NCBI GenBank assembly: GCA_040396955.1
Contig: JBBAWX010000007.1
Location: 75,806-139,805 of the forward strand
Reading direction: 5' to 3'
DNA: 64,000 nucleotides
Source: UBA965 sp040396955
Lineage (GTDB): Bacteria; Chloroflexota; Chloroflexia; Chloroflexales; Roseiflexaceae
This document shows, piece by piece, positions 52,644-63,300 of the stretch; the stretch's first letter is position 1, and each line of letters opens with the position of its first letter. A model generated the notes under the pieces. That model saw nothing but the letters and a program-made list of their open reading frames with translations, did no database searches and was not told the origin of the DNA. Both the position numbers and the translations under genes were made by a program.

Positions 52644-53498
52644 ATGCCTCCTGCGCCTTATGCAACCATGCGGATAAGCTATCTCGGCCCAGCGGGCACG
52701 TACAGTGAAATAGCCGCCTTGATGTATGCCCAGCCACAAGATACGCTGGTGCCGCAGTCGGGCCTGCCTGCCGTGGTGCAGAGTGTGGAGGTGGGACAGG
52801 CAGATGTGGCGATGATGCCCATCGAGAATGTCCTCGAAGGTGCAGTAACCACCACCCTCGACCTCTTGATCCATGACACCGCCCTGATGATCTGTAGCGA
52901 GCTCGTCGTCCCCATCAAACATCAACTGCTCGGCAAAGCGGGTCAGTCGTTGGCCGAGGTCGAGGTCGTCTATGGTCACCCGCAATCGCTCGGGCAATGT
53001 CGGCATTTCATCGATACTCAGCTCCGCCACGCTACCGTGGTTGCATCGCTCTCCAATAGCGCTGCGCCAGCCGAGGCCCTGGCCTCAATGCGCCCAGCCG
53101 TCGCAATTGGTACCCTGCGAGCAGCCGAATTGACCGGTGCAACGGTGGTTGTGCCCGATATTCAAGATAGTTCACATAATGTGACACGTTTTGTGGCCCT
53201 CAGTCACACCGATGCATTGCCCACGGGCGATGATAAAACGAGTTTGTGTTTTGGGTTTGATCGCGAAGACCAATCTGGCCTCATTGTGCGTCCGTTGCAA
53301 ATCTTGGCCGACGCCAATATCAACATGACCAAATTCGAATCACGTCCATCGCGGGCCGTGCTTGGGGAATACATCTTTTTGGTCGACATCAATGGACACC
53401 GACTTGATCCACACATTGCCGCAGCGTTGCAAAAAATGCGTGAAATCACCGGCTTTTTGAAAATATTTGGGAGCTACCCACGCTGGCAGAAGGATTGA
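52644..53498 (+). CDS. pheA: Prephenate dehydratase
   Basis: This 284-residue monofunctional enzyme makes phenylpyruvate for Phe synthesis. The PDT domain opens ISYLGPAGTYSE and has the catalytic TRF in NVTRFVAL. The ACT domain has GLIVRPLQILADANINMTKFESRP, with the ESRP motif that binds Phe. The start at 52644 is set by AGGAGGGG about nine bases upstream; ATG codons at 52623 and 52668 are alternatives. It is an aromatic-pathway gene embedded between leuA and cimA, so the operon links Phe with branched-chain synthesis. Confidence 0.93.
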   Translation: MPPAPYATMRISYLGPAGTYSEIAALMYAQPQDTLVPQSGLPAVVQSVEVGQADVAMMPIENVLEGAVTTTLDLLIHDTALMICSELVVPIKHQLLGKAGQSLAEVEVVYGHPQSLGQCRHFIDTQLRHATVVASLSNSAAPAEALASMRPAVAIGTLRAAELTGATVVVPDIQDSSHNVTRFVALSHTDALPTGDDKTSLCFGFDREDQSGLIVRPLQILADANINMTKFESRPSRAVLGEYIFLVDINGHRLDPHIAAALQKMREITGFLKIFGSYPRWQKD

Positions 53499-53503
53499 GT
53501 GAC

Positions 53504-55087
53504 ATGCATACCAATCTCCATATCTACGACACCACGCTGCGTGACGGCACACAACGTGAGGGAATTTCGTTGTCTGTTGACGACAAAATTCGTATCGCCC
53601 AACTCCTTGATACCATGGGCATTCACTACATTGAGGGTGGTTGGCCAGGTTCCAACCCCAAGGATGCGGAGTTCTTCCGACGAGCGGCCCAGATGTCGTG
53701 GCGCCATGCCAAAATTGCCGCATTTGGGAGTACCCGCAACGCCAAAAATCGCTGTGAAGATGACCCAAATATCATGGCCCTGGAAGCCGCTCATACTCCA
53801 GTGATAACACTAGTAGGCAAAAGTTCTGTGTTACACGTCGAAAAAGTGCTTGAAACCACACAGGCCGAAAACCTGCGCATGATTGCTGAGAGTGTGGCGT
53901 ACTTTGTGGCACGTGGACGCGAGGTGGTCTACGATGCCGAGCACTTTTTTGATGGCTATCGTCTCGATGCGGCCTACACGCTTGCCACCGTGCATGCTGC
54001 GGCTCAGGCAGGTGCCACCACCGTGGTACTGTGTGACACCAACGGTGGATCGTTGCCCGATGCCGTGGCCACGGCGGTGACGGCGGTGGCGCAGATGCTT
54101 GCCGATGCAGGATCACCCTGTGAAATCGGCATCCACACGCACAACGACGGCGCATTGGCGGTAGCAAATGCCATGCGTGCGGTTGCAGTTGGAGCGCGGC
54201 ACGTCCAAGGCACGATTAATGGCATCGGTGAGCGCTGTGGCAACATGGATCTCATCCCCCTCATTGCCAATTTGCAGCTGAAACTCGGGTATCACTGCAT
54301 CCCCTCCGAGCAACTACAGCGCTTGAGTGAGGTATCTCACATGGTGGCAAGTCTTGTCAATCTCAACCCCGATCATCATGCGCCATACGTGGGGCGAAGT
54401 GCCTTTGCGCACAAAGGTGGCATTCATGCCCAAGCAGTGGCCAAATTTGCTGACAGCTACCAGCACATCGACCCCATGCTCGTAGGCAACGAGATGCGTA
54501 TCGTGGTCAGTGAATTATCGGGGCGCAACAACGTGCGCATGCGTGCTGAGTCCCTGGGCCTCGATATCGGTGGCAACGAGCGGGTCATCTTGCAACGCAT
54601 CAAAGAGCTCGAACAACAAGGGTTGCAGTTCGAAGCGGCCGAAGGGTCCTTCGAGATGCTGATTCGGCGCAACATGCCCGGCTATCAGGCCCCCTTCGAG
54701 TTGCTCGATTTCACCGTAATCGTCGACGCCTACGCCCGTGGCCATCTCCGCTCTCAGGCCATGGTCAAACTCACCGTCGGCGGCCAAGAGATGCACACGG
54801 CGGCAGAGGGCGATGGTCCGGTGAATGCCCTCGACCGCGCCATTCGCAAGGCACTCGTACCCGTTTATCCACAGATTGCGGGCATCAGTCTCGTCGACTA
54901 CAAAGTGCGCATTGTGGATGAGCACCTTGGTACGGCGGCGCGCCCACGTGTGCTCATTGAATCAGCCCAAGGTGACCAACGCTGGAGTACCGTCGGATGC
55001 TCAGAAAACATCCTCGAAGCCAGCTGGCAGGCGCTGTGGGATGCCCTCGAGTTGCCTTTGGCGCGTGCCTCAGCACATGCCAAATAA
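53504..55087 (+). CDS. cimA: (R)-citramalate synthase
   Basis: This 527-residue HMGL-like enzyme makes citramalate from pyruvate and acetyl-CoA, giving 2-oxobutyrate for Ile without threonine deaminase. The start IYDTTLRDGTQREGISLSV and EGGWPGSNPKD distinguish the CimA branch from LeuA (which reads LRDGEQAPG). The barrel metal motif HTHNDGALAVANA and a C-terminal allosteric domain are present. The ATG at 53504 follows AAGGA by nine bases, just after the pheA stop. A paralogous relation to leuA is evident. Confidence 0.93.
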   Translation: MHTNLHIYDTTLRDGTQREGISLSVDDKIRIAQLLDTMGIHYIEGGWPGSNPKDAEFFRRAAQMSWRHAKIAAFGSTRNAKNRCEDDPNIMALEAAHTPVITLVGKSSVLHVEKVLETTQAENLRMIAESVAYFVARGREVVYDAEHFFDGYRLDAAYTLATVHAAAQAGATTVVLCDTNGGSLPDAVATAVTAVAQMLADAGSPCEIGIHTHNDGALAVANAMRAVAVGARHVQGTINGIGERCGNMDLIPLIANLQLKLGYHCIPSEQLQRLSEVSHMVASLVNLNPDHHAPYVGRSAFAHKGGIHAQAVAKFADSYQHIDPMLVGNEMRIVVSELSGRNNVRMRAESLGLDIGGNERVILQRIKELEQQGLQFEAAEGSFEMLIRRNMPGYQAPFELLDFTVIVDAYARGHLRSQAMVKLTVGGQEMHTAAEGDGPVNALDRAIRKALVPVYPQIAGISLVDYKVRIVDEHLGTAARPRVLIESAQGDQRWSTVGCSENILEASWQALWDALELPLARASAHAK

Positions 55088-55099
55088 GCAGGCGATGGG

Positions 55100-55108
55100 T
55101 GTTATAAT
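55100..55108 (+). promoter_or_regulatory. Internal promoter and structured leader before ilvE
   Basis: TGTTATAAT (extended -10) lies 79 bases before the ilvE ATG. The transcript leader could form CAGCC/GGCTG enclosing TTCGT/ACGAA (about 55116-55148). This would allow extra expression of ilvE-leuCDB. Confidence 0.45.
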
Positions 55109-55186
55109 GCCAACACAGCCAGTTCGTTTCCCACGAAGAAGCAGGCTGGCCCATTGGGAAGAACCCCCATGTATAAGGAGTCGCTG

Positions 55187-56098
55187 ATGTCAAGCAAGCA
55201 AATCTGGTGGAAGGGCGAGATGATTCCCTGGGAGAACGCCAAGGTGCATGTGATGACCCATGCTCTGCACTACGGATCATCAATCTTCGAAGGTATTCGC
55301 TCGTATCCAACCCCCAAGGGCCCAGCCATCTTTCGTTTAGGACCCCACGTCCGGCGCTTGTACGATTCGTGCAAGATTTATGGCATGACCATCCCGTTCA
55401 CCCCCGACCAAATCACGCAGGCCTGTAAAGACATCGTGAAGGTAAATGGGTACAGCAATTCCTACCTGCGCCCACTCGTGTGGCGTGGCGAAGGCCCACT
55501 TGGCCTCGATGGCAAGAACAACCCCATCGAAGTCATGGTGGCCGCTGTTGAGTGGGGCGCCTATTTGGGGGCTGATGGCCTCAAAAACGGCGTCGATGTG
55601 ATGGTGTCGTCGTGGAATCGTTTGGCAGCCAACACCATTCCAACCATGGCCAAGGCGGGTGGCAACTACTTGTCGTCATACCTCATCAAAAACGAAGCCC
55701 TGCGCAACGGGTATAGCGAAGGCATTGCCCTCGACACCAAGGGCAATGTGGCTGAGGGCTCAGGCATGAATCTGTTTGTGGTGCGTGATGGTGTGCTGTA
55801 TACGCCACCGATCACCAACAACATCTTGCCCGGCATCACCCGTGACTCCATCATGCAGATTGCCCGCGACCTCAAGATTGAGGTGCGTGAGCAAGAAATG
55901 CAGCGTGAAGTGCTCTACATCGCCGATGAGCTCTTTTTCTGTGGTACGGCCGCCGAAGTCACCCCCATCCGTTCGGTCGACAAAATTGTAGTCGGTAGCG
56001 GGCAACGCGGTGAAATCACGGCTGCCGTGCAAGAGCGCTTCTTTAGTCTCTTTGATGGTGGCGTCTCGGACACACATTCGTGGTTGGATTACATCTAA
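55187..56098 (+). CDS. ilvE: Branched-chain amino acid aminotransferase
   Basis: This 303-residue fold-type IV PLP enzyme performs the last step of Val, Leu and Ile synthesis. The entry motif HALHYGSSIFEGIRSY is typical. The region with the PLP lysine (AKAGGNYLSSYLIKNEA) and the EGSGMNLF and FFCGTAAEVTPI segments are complete. AAGGAG precedes the ATG at 55187. A hairpin follows its stop, then leuC. Confidence 0.96.
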   Translation: MSSKQIWWKGEMIPWENAKVHVMTHALHYGSSIFEGIRSYPTPKGPAIFRLGPHVRRLYDSCKIYGMTIPFTPDQITQACKDIVKVNGYSNSYLRPLVWRGEGPLGLDGKNNPIEVMVAAVEWGAYLGADGLKNGVDVMVSSWNRLAANTIPTMAKAGGNYLSSYLIKNEALRNGYSEGIALDTKGNVAEGSGMNLFVVRDGVLYTPPITNNILPGITRDSIMQIARDLKIEVREQEMQREVLYIADELFFCGTAAEVTPIRSVDKIVVGSGQRGEITAAVQERFFSLFDGGVSDTHSWLDYI

Positions 56099-56113
56099 GG
56101 TGGGATTTCGTTG

Positions 56114-56141
56114 CCCCGAGCAGGCTTGCGCCTGCTCGGGG
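56114..56141 (+). other. Intercistronic hairpin between ilvE and leuC
   Basis: A perfect 12-bp stem (56114-56125 with 56130-56141) and loop TTGC have no U tract. Confidence 0.5.
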
Positions 56142-56170
56142 GGTGTATACCAGAGTGAGGAGTGGGAATC

Positions 56171-57598
56171 ATGTCAGCCGTGCCACAAACCCTGTTTGAG
56201 AAAATTTGGAATCGCCATGTCGTGCGCCCAGAAACGAGTGAAACCCCGGCAGTACTGTACGTCGACTTGCACTTGGTCCATGAAGTGACGTCGCCACAGG
56301 CGTTTTCGGAATTACGCCAACGTGGCCTGAAAGTACGTCGCCCCGGTCAGACCATCGCCACCATGGATCATTCCACCCCCACCACCCCCCGTGGTGCGGA
56401 CGGAATCATCCCCGTGCAAGATGCACAGGCACAAGCACAGTTGACCCAGCTCGAGATGAATTGCCGTGATTTTGGTATTCCACTCTTTGCGCTCGGCACC
56501 GAAAATCAGGGGATTGTGCACGTCATCGGTCCTGAGCAAGGGCTGACACAACCGGGCATGACCATTGTCTGTGGGGACAGCCATACCAGCACGCACGGCG
56601 CCTTTGGCGCATTGGCATTCGGCATTGGCACCTCAGAAGTCGGTCACGTACTCGCCACCCAGTGTCTGCTTCAAAGCAAACCCAAGACCATGGAAATCCG
56701 TGTCAATGGGCGCTTGCACCCCGGCGTTGGTGCGAAAGACATCATTTTGGCCATCATTGCCAAAATCGGCGTCGGTGGCGGTACCGGCTATGTGGTCGAA
56801 TACACGGGCGAAGCCATTCGGGCACTCACCATGGAAGAGCGCATGACGATCTGCAATATGTCGATTGAAGGTGGGGCGCGTGCGGGTCTGATTGCGCCCG
56901 ACGAAGTCACCTTCGACTACATCAAGGGTCGCCCACGTGCGCCCCACGGTGCCGATTGGGATGCGGCTGTGGCCGATTGGTCGACCCTCAAAACCGACCC
57001 CGGTGCTAAGTATGACGCGGTTGTCGAACTCGATGCCAATGCACTCGTGCCCATGATTACCTATGGCACCAACCCAGGCATGGGGATGCCGATTACGGCC
57101 ACGGTACCGACCATTGGTGATATGCACGATGAGCAATCCAAAGCAGGCCTCGAAAAAGCCTTGAAGTACATGGATCTCCAACAGGGTCAGTCACTGCTGG
57201 GCAAAAAGGTTGATGTGGTCTTCATTGGCAGCTGCACCAATTCACGGATCTCCGATTTGCGTTTGGCCGCTGAGCTCTTCAAGAATCGTAAAGTGGCCGA
57301 GGGCGTGCGTGTCATGGTGGTGCCCGGTTCGCAACAGGTCAAGAAGCAAGCCGAACAAGAGGGCCTTGCCGATATCTTCCGTCAGGCCGGTGCCGAATGG
57401 CGCGAAGCCGGGTGTTCGATGTGTATTGCCATGAACGGCGATCAACTCAGCCCTGGTCAATATGCTGTTTCTACCAGCAATCGCAACTTCGAAGGGCGCC
57501 AAGGCAAAGGCGGGCGCACCTTCTTGGCCAGCCCATTGACCGCTGCAGCCAGTGCCATCAAGGGGGTAGTCAGTGACCCACGTGAACTCCTCTCGTAG
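56171..57598 (+). CDS. leuC: 3-isopropylmalate dehydratase large subunit
   Basis: This 475-residue aconitase-family subunit carries the [4Fe-4S] cluster. The cysteines are in FIGSCTNSRI and in GCSMCIAMN, and the substrate-binding CGDSHTSTHGAFGALAFGIGTSE is intact. It isomerises 2-isopropylmalate with LeuD; the same pair can process citramalate in the CimA route. ATG 56171 follows GAGGAG. Its end overlaps a small membrane-protein gene by 26 bases. Confidence 0.97.
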   Translation: MSAVPQTLFEKIWNRHVVRPETSETPAVLYVDLHLVHEVTSPQAFSELRQRGLKVRRPGQTIATMDHSTPTTPRGADGIIPVQDAQAQAQLTQLEMNCRDFGIPLFALGTENQGIVHVIGPEQGLTQPGMTIVCGDSHTSTHGAFGALAFGIGTSEVGHVLATQCLLQSKPKTMEIRVNGRLHPGVGAKDIILAIIAKIGVGGGTGYVVEYTGEAIRALTMEERMTICNMSIEGGARAGLIAPDEVTFDYIKGRPRAPHGADWDAAVADWSTLKTDPGAKYDAVVELDANALVPMITYGTNPGMGMPITATVPTIGDMHDEQSKAGLEKALKYMDLQQGQSLLGKKVDVVFIGSCTNSRISDLRLAAELFKNRKVAEGVRVMVVPGSQQVKKQAEQEGLADIFRQAGAEWREAGCSMCIAMNGDQLSPGQYAVSTSNRNFEGRQGKGGRTFLASPLTAAASAIKGVVSDPRELLS

Positions 57599-57821
57599 TG
57601 ACCATCGTGCGCAGTGGCTGCTCAAAGCGCCACTCGGTCTGATGCTCATCGGCCTCGGGTTCAGCATTGCCGGTGATGCTGTGTCACGCAAAAGTAACGG
57701 TCGATCGTGGTTCTGGCAAGGGACACTCGGGCTGGTGTTGATGAATGCTGGTGTAAGTGTAGTAGGTGATGCAGTACGTCATCGCACCATGATGGACGTA
57801 CTTGCACAAAGAGGTGAATAA
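57573..57821 (+). CDS. Small two-helix membrane protein between leuC and leuD
   Basis: This protein has 82 residues from GTG 57573, with AAGGGGG about eight bases upstream inside leuC. Two hydrophobic segments (about 21-37 and 49-66) are separated by a basic, Trp-containing loop (SRKSNGRSWFWQG). Each is followed by a similar short motif, AGDAVSR and VGDAVRH, which suggests an internal duplication. It fills the leuC-leuD gap exactly: the next base after its stop is the leuD ATG. I recognise no family. Tight packing argues that it is translated. Confidence 0.62.
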   Translation: MTHVNSSRSDHRAQWLLKAPLGLMLIGLGFSIAGDAVSRKSNGRSWFWQGTLGLVLMNAGVSVVGDAVRHRTMMDVLAQRGE

Positions 57822-58435
57822 ATGGACAAATTTGTGCCATATCAAGCACGCTACGCCGTGCTCCCCGTCGAAAACGTCGATACCGACCAGATAATTCCGG
57901 CGCGCTTCCTCAAGACCACCAACAAGGCTGGTCTGGGCGAGAGTCTGTTTGCAGACTGGCGCTACGACAACGACGGCAACCCGAACCCGGAGTTTGTGCT
58001 CAATCAACCGTTTGCCACCGGTGTCGAGGTGCTGGTTGCTGGCAACAACTTCGGTTGTGGCTCGTCGCGCGAGCATGCCCCGTGGGCGTTGCAGGGATTC
58101 GGCTTCAAGGCGGTGTTGAGCACCTACTTCGCCGACATCTTTCGCAATAACGCCCTCAAAAACGGCGTGTTGCCCATCGTCATCCCTGAGAATGTCTACA
58201 ACTACCTCGTCGAAGAAGATGCCAAGAACCCGGGGCAAGCAACGGTCTCCGTTGATCTCGAGAATCAGTCGATTACCCTTCCAGACGGTGAGAGCATCAT
58301 GTTCCCCATTGAGCCGTTTGCCAAGTACTGTGTTCTCAACGGGGTCGACCAGCTCGGATTTTTGGCGAACGCCGACGGCGATATTTCGGCATTTGAATCA
58401 CAGCGTCCTGCACGCATTCATACGATGGGGCTCTC

Positions 58436-58439
<4 letters not shown>
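57822..58439 (+). CDS. leuD: 3-isopropylmalate dehydratase small subunit
   Basis: This 205-residue swivelling domain partners LeuC. It has the family motifs NVDTDQIIPARFLK, GNNFGCGSSREHAPWAL, and NNALKNGVLPI. The length matches the enterobacterial-type LeuD rather than the shorter archaeal type. AGAGGTG precedes the ATG at 57822. Its stop overlaps the leuB start by four bases (ATGA). Confidence 0.97.
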
Positions 58440-59529
<1,090 letters not shown>

Positions 59530-59530
<1 letters not shown>

Positions 59531-60270
59531 TGGCGATGCTAAAGCGTGTGCGCATTTTGGGGGTGGACATCCATGACGTGCTCCTTGATGAGGCCATCAA
59601 GCACATCGAGGCCCTCTTGCGTGCCGGTGGCACCCACCAAATTGTCACCGTGAACCCGGAGTTCGTCATGGAAGCGCAACGTGACCCACGTGTGATGACC
59701 ATCCTCAATCAAGCCGCTTTGGCCACCCCCGATGGCGTAGGCCTGTTGTGGGCGGCGCGCTGGCTTGGCACCCCACTGCGTGGGCGTGTGACCGGGGTCG
59801 AATTGGTAGAGCGCATCGCCAAACAATCCATGCTTCGTGGCTGGCGCATCTTCTTCTTGGGGGCTGCACCGGGCGTCGCTGAAAAAGCCGCGCAGGTACT
59901 GCGCCATCGCTATCCCGGTTTAGTCGTCACCGGCTGTTATGCGGGCTCACCAAGTATCATCGAAGAGCCCTTCGTGCGCCAGCAAGTGCTCGATGCGCCA
60001 CCCGACATCTTGTTGGTGGCCTATGGCCACCCCGCCCAAGAACTCTGGATTGCGCGCAACCAAGCATTGCTGGGTGTGCCCATTGCCATTGGGGTGGGGG
60101 GGACGTTCGATGAGCTTGCTGGTGTGGTACCGGTCGCCCCTGCATGGATGGAGCGCTTCGGTCTCAAGTGGTTGTGGCGCCTCATCCAACAGCCAAGCCG
60201 CATCAATCGCATCATCACCGCCGTCATTCGCTTTCCCCTGGCCGTAATCACACGCTCATCGCGCACGTAG
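59530..60270 (+). CDS. WecG/TagA/CpsF-family glycosyltransferase (GT26)
   Basis: This 246-residue enzyme is of the type that adds N-acetylmannosamine(-uronate) to a lipid-linked sugar in teichoic acid, ECA or exopolysaccharide synthesis. The motifs VTVNPEFVMEA, TPDGVGLLWAARWLG, RVTGVEL, FFLGAAPGVAEKAA and GVGGTFDELAG are diagnostic. The conserved catalytic-type Asp is in TPDG. It overlaps the leuB stop by one base, so a surface-polysaccharide gene is the last cistron of the amino-acid operon. A terminator follows. Confidence 0.92.
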
Positions 60271-60289
60271 TTGTACTCTGGCACAAAGC

Positions 60290-60325
60290 AAACCACCCGC
60301 CACACAGTGTGTGGCGGGTGGTTTT
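60290..60325. terminator. Terminator of the ilv-leu operon
   Basis: A perfect 16-bp stem (60290-60305 with 60309-60324) and loop AGT end in TTTT. It also lies just past the stop of the convergent repeat protein gene. Confidence 0.85.
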
Positions 60326-60337
60326 GTATGAGGCGAT

Positions 60338-63300
60338 CTACGGTACCGATATCGAATACGATTTGTTGAGCGGCTTGTACTCNNNNNNNNNNNNNNNNNN
60401 NNNNNNNNNNNNNNNNNNNNNNNNNNNNNNNNNNNNNNNNNNNNNNNNNNNNNNNNNNNNNNNNNNNNNNNNNNNNNNNNNNGCGAGGAGATCTGCGTAG
60501 GTGGCATCGCCAGTTGCTGACCCGACTACTTTACAGTTGGTTTGTGTCAGTGGTGAAGTCCCCGTGACCACGTTCCCACTCAATTTACACGCCCAACTCG
60601 TGGTACTCGACCATTTTATCGGCTTGCCTCCAGGAGTCGTGACAAGCGGGAGACTGACGGTCTTGGTGCCCGTAATCACATTCGTCGTACCCGAAAAATT
60701 GACACTCTGAGCCGTCTTTGGCTGGATAGTAATATTATAGGTCTGTGAGAAATAAGCGTAGGTGTTATTCGGCGCTGCTGATGCCGTGATTGAACAGGAA
60801 CCCGGTGATATACCAATCACCTTACTCGCAGACACGTTACAGATTGATGGTGTGTTGGTATTCCAACTTAACGACATGCTTGCAGGAGTATTGGTATACG
60901 TAGGGAGTTGCACGCTATTGGTGCCTATGACTTCAGTCAAACCAAACGTTATGCTCTGTGTTACTTTGGGTTGAATGGTAATATTATAGGTCTGTGAGAA
61001 ATAAGCGTAGGTCTCATTCGACACTGCTGATGCCGTGATTGAACAGGGACCCGGTGATATACCAACCAATCTGCCCGCAGACACCGCACAGGTTGATGGT
61101 GTATTGATATTCCAATATAACAACCTACTTGCAGGAGTATTGGTATACATAGGGAGTTGCACGTTATTGGTGCCGACGATCTCAGTGAGTGTCATGGTCA
61201 GACTCTGCGCTGTCTTCGGCTGAATGGTAATTGATGTATCTTCTTGATAGGCTCTGTAGCTGCCAATTGCAGCCGCAGTCCCGCGTACTTGGCAGGTACC
61301 AGGGCTCACCCCAGTCACTTTGCTCACCCCCTTACTGACGGTAACCGTACATATGTCACCCGTCAGCGAGCTCCAGGTAAGTGCCGATGTTTGCTGCGTG
61401 GCTGCTGGGAGGTCGGTCGATTCGGTGCCCACAATTTGCGTTGCGATGACTCCTGCGAGTGATTGTGGATCACCTTCCACAATCGTCATCGGTACATCTG
61501 CATTATATGCCGTAAATTGACCGGTCACTTTGGGTGCTTGTGCTTTGAGCGTACACGCCCCCGGCGAGACCGCTTTCACCGTGGTACCACTCACCGTACA
61601 GACGCTCTGGGTTGTGCTGCTCCACGTGATGGTGCTGTTTTGTTGTGTCTTCGCAGGGAGCGTGGCCGTCGCGACTCCTTTGATGCTTGCTGGGATGGCC
61701 GGTGAAGCTGGTAACGACTGCGCCGGCAATGGAAGGACCGTCACCGTAAAGAGTTCGCTGTACCCGAGGAGATTGTTGGTGCCGAGATTGCTGGCACGGA
61801 GCGTGCAATCTCCGGCGTTGATGGTGGTGATTGCCAGTGTTTTGACCGTGCATTTACTTGTACTCAGCGAAATCCAGGTCAACGAGATTGTTTCTGCGGT
61901 ACTCGCCGGCACACTAAAGCCCAGTCCCTCCGTAATCGGCGTCGTACTGTAAGTGAACGTTTGCGGGGTGCGCGGCTCCACATCAAACACATACGTGTCA
62001 GAAAGCATTGCATGGGTGCTGATTTCGGCTGCTGTGGCGCGGAGCGAGCACTCACGGGTTTCCTCCGCATTACTCAGATCAACGCCCTTTACCGTTGTTC
62101 CGGTAATACTACAGATCTGTGGTGACAACGAAAACCAGTTGACTTTGGTGTTCTGATCGGTCTTTTGTGGCAGTGCTTGCGTATTCAGCCCGACCATGGA
62201 CACGAAATTGGTGGTCAGTGTTTGCGCTTCTTTGGGGTCTACGGTTATCGTGTACGTCGCTGTAAACGGCTCATACCCCGTATCACCCGCATAGGTAGCC
62301 TTGAACAGACATTCACCGGGATCTACCGCAGTGAGTTGCAACGCGGTGATGCTACACACACTGAGCGTGGTACTGCTCCAGGTAAGTCTTGGACCTTCGT
62401 TGGTATATTCGGCCAGCGTTATTTTTTGCCCATCGGTGATGTTGCTATCTGGCATGAAATCAAGGCTGAGCGTCTGTCGCGGATACACATATACATACAG
62501 GAGTTCGTAGTAATCGGTGCCCGTGGGCGTCTCTGGTGCGCTTACTTCGAGTTCACAGTTTCCTTCACTCACACCAGTTACTTTAGTGCCGGCCACAGTG
62601 CAGTATTCTGGGGTCAACGACGTATAGGTGAGTAATCCGCCTTTGTCGGTTTTTGATGGAAATGTAACCGTGCTCGTGCCAAGAATTTCATATGGATAGC
62701 TCGGTAAGGTTTGTGCCTCCTTGGGAATAATTTCCACCGTGAGGGTCTCTGATAATGGATGAAATGAACTACTACCCACGTTGGTTGCCGTAAATTCACA
62801 ATAGCCCTCGTTGAGTGCTTTCAGTGTGGTTCCCGTCATACTACACAGATCACTGGTGAGGACTTTCCACGTAATCGGCAACCCTTGGTCCGTATTGACG
62901 GGGAACAAGACCGAGTTGCCTTCGCGGATGTTGGTCACCGGATTCTTGTATTTGGCATCATTCGGCCATACAAATGATTGGGCAGTTTTGGCCCCCGGTG
63001 TTTTCGCAAAAATATTGAACGAAACAAATTCGTTGTCCTCGGTAATCGACACCGTCCAACCGAGATTGATGTTTACTCCTGCGCTATTCATGGTTGGTCG
63101 GAGACCCATGGTACGCGTGATAAATCCCGTAGATTCCCATGTTTCAGGGTCGAATGTTTCGCGTTGCTGGATGCTATCAATCTGGGGAAATGGCTGAATG
63201 AGTGTGCCTGTGGGTGGTGTATAGGTGAGATTCCACCCACAACCACTCCCCTGCCAATATGCATGGGGAAATTGCAAGTTGACATTAACACGGTTACTCA

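Noticed and set aside
60722..61219. CRISPR-like repeats
   Set aside because: The units are 249 bases, contiguous, in frame and code for Ig-like modules, with no spacers.
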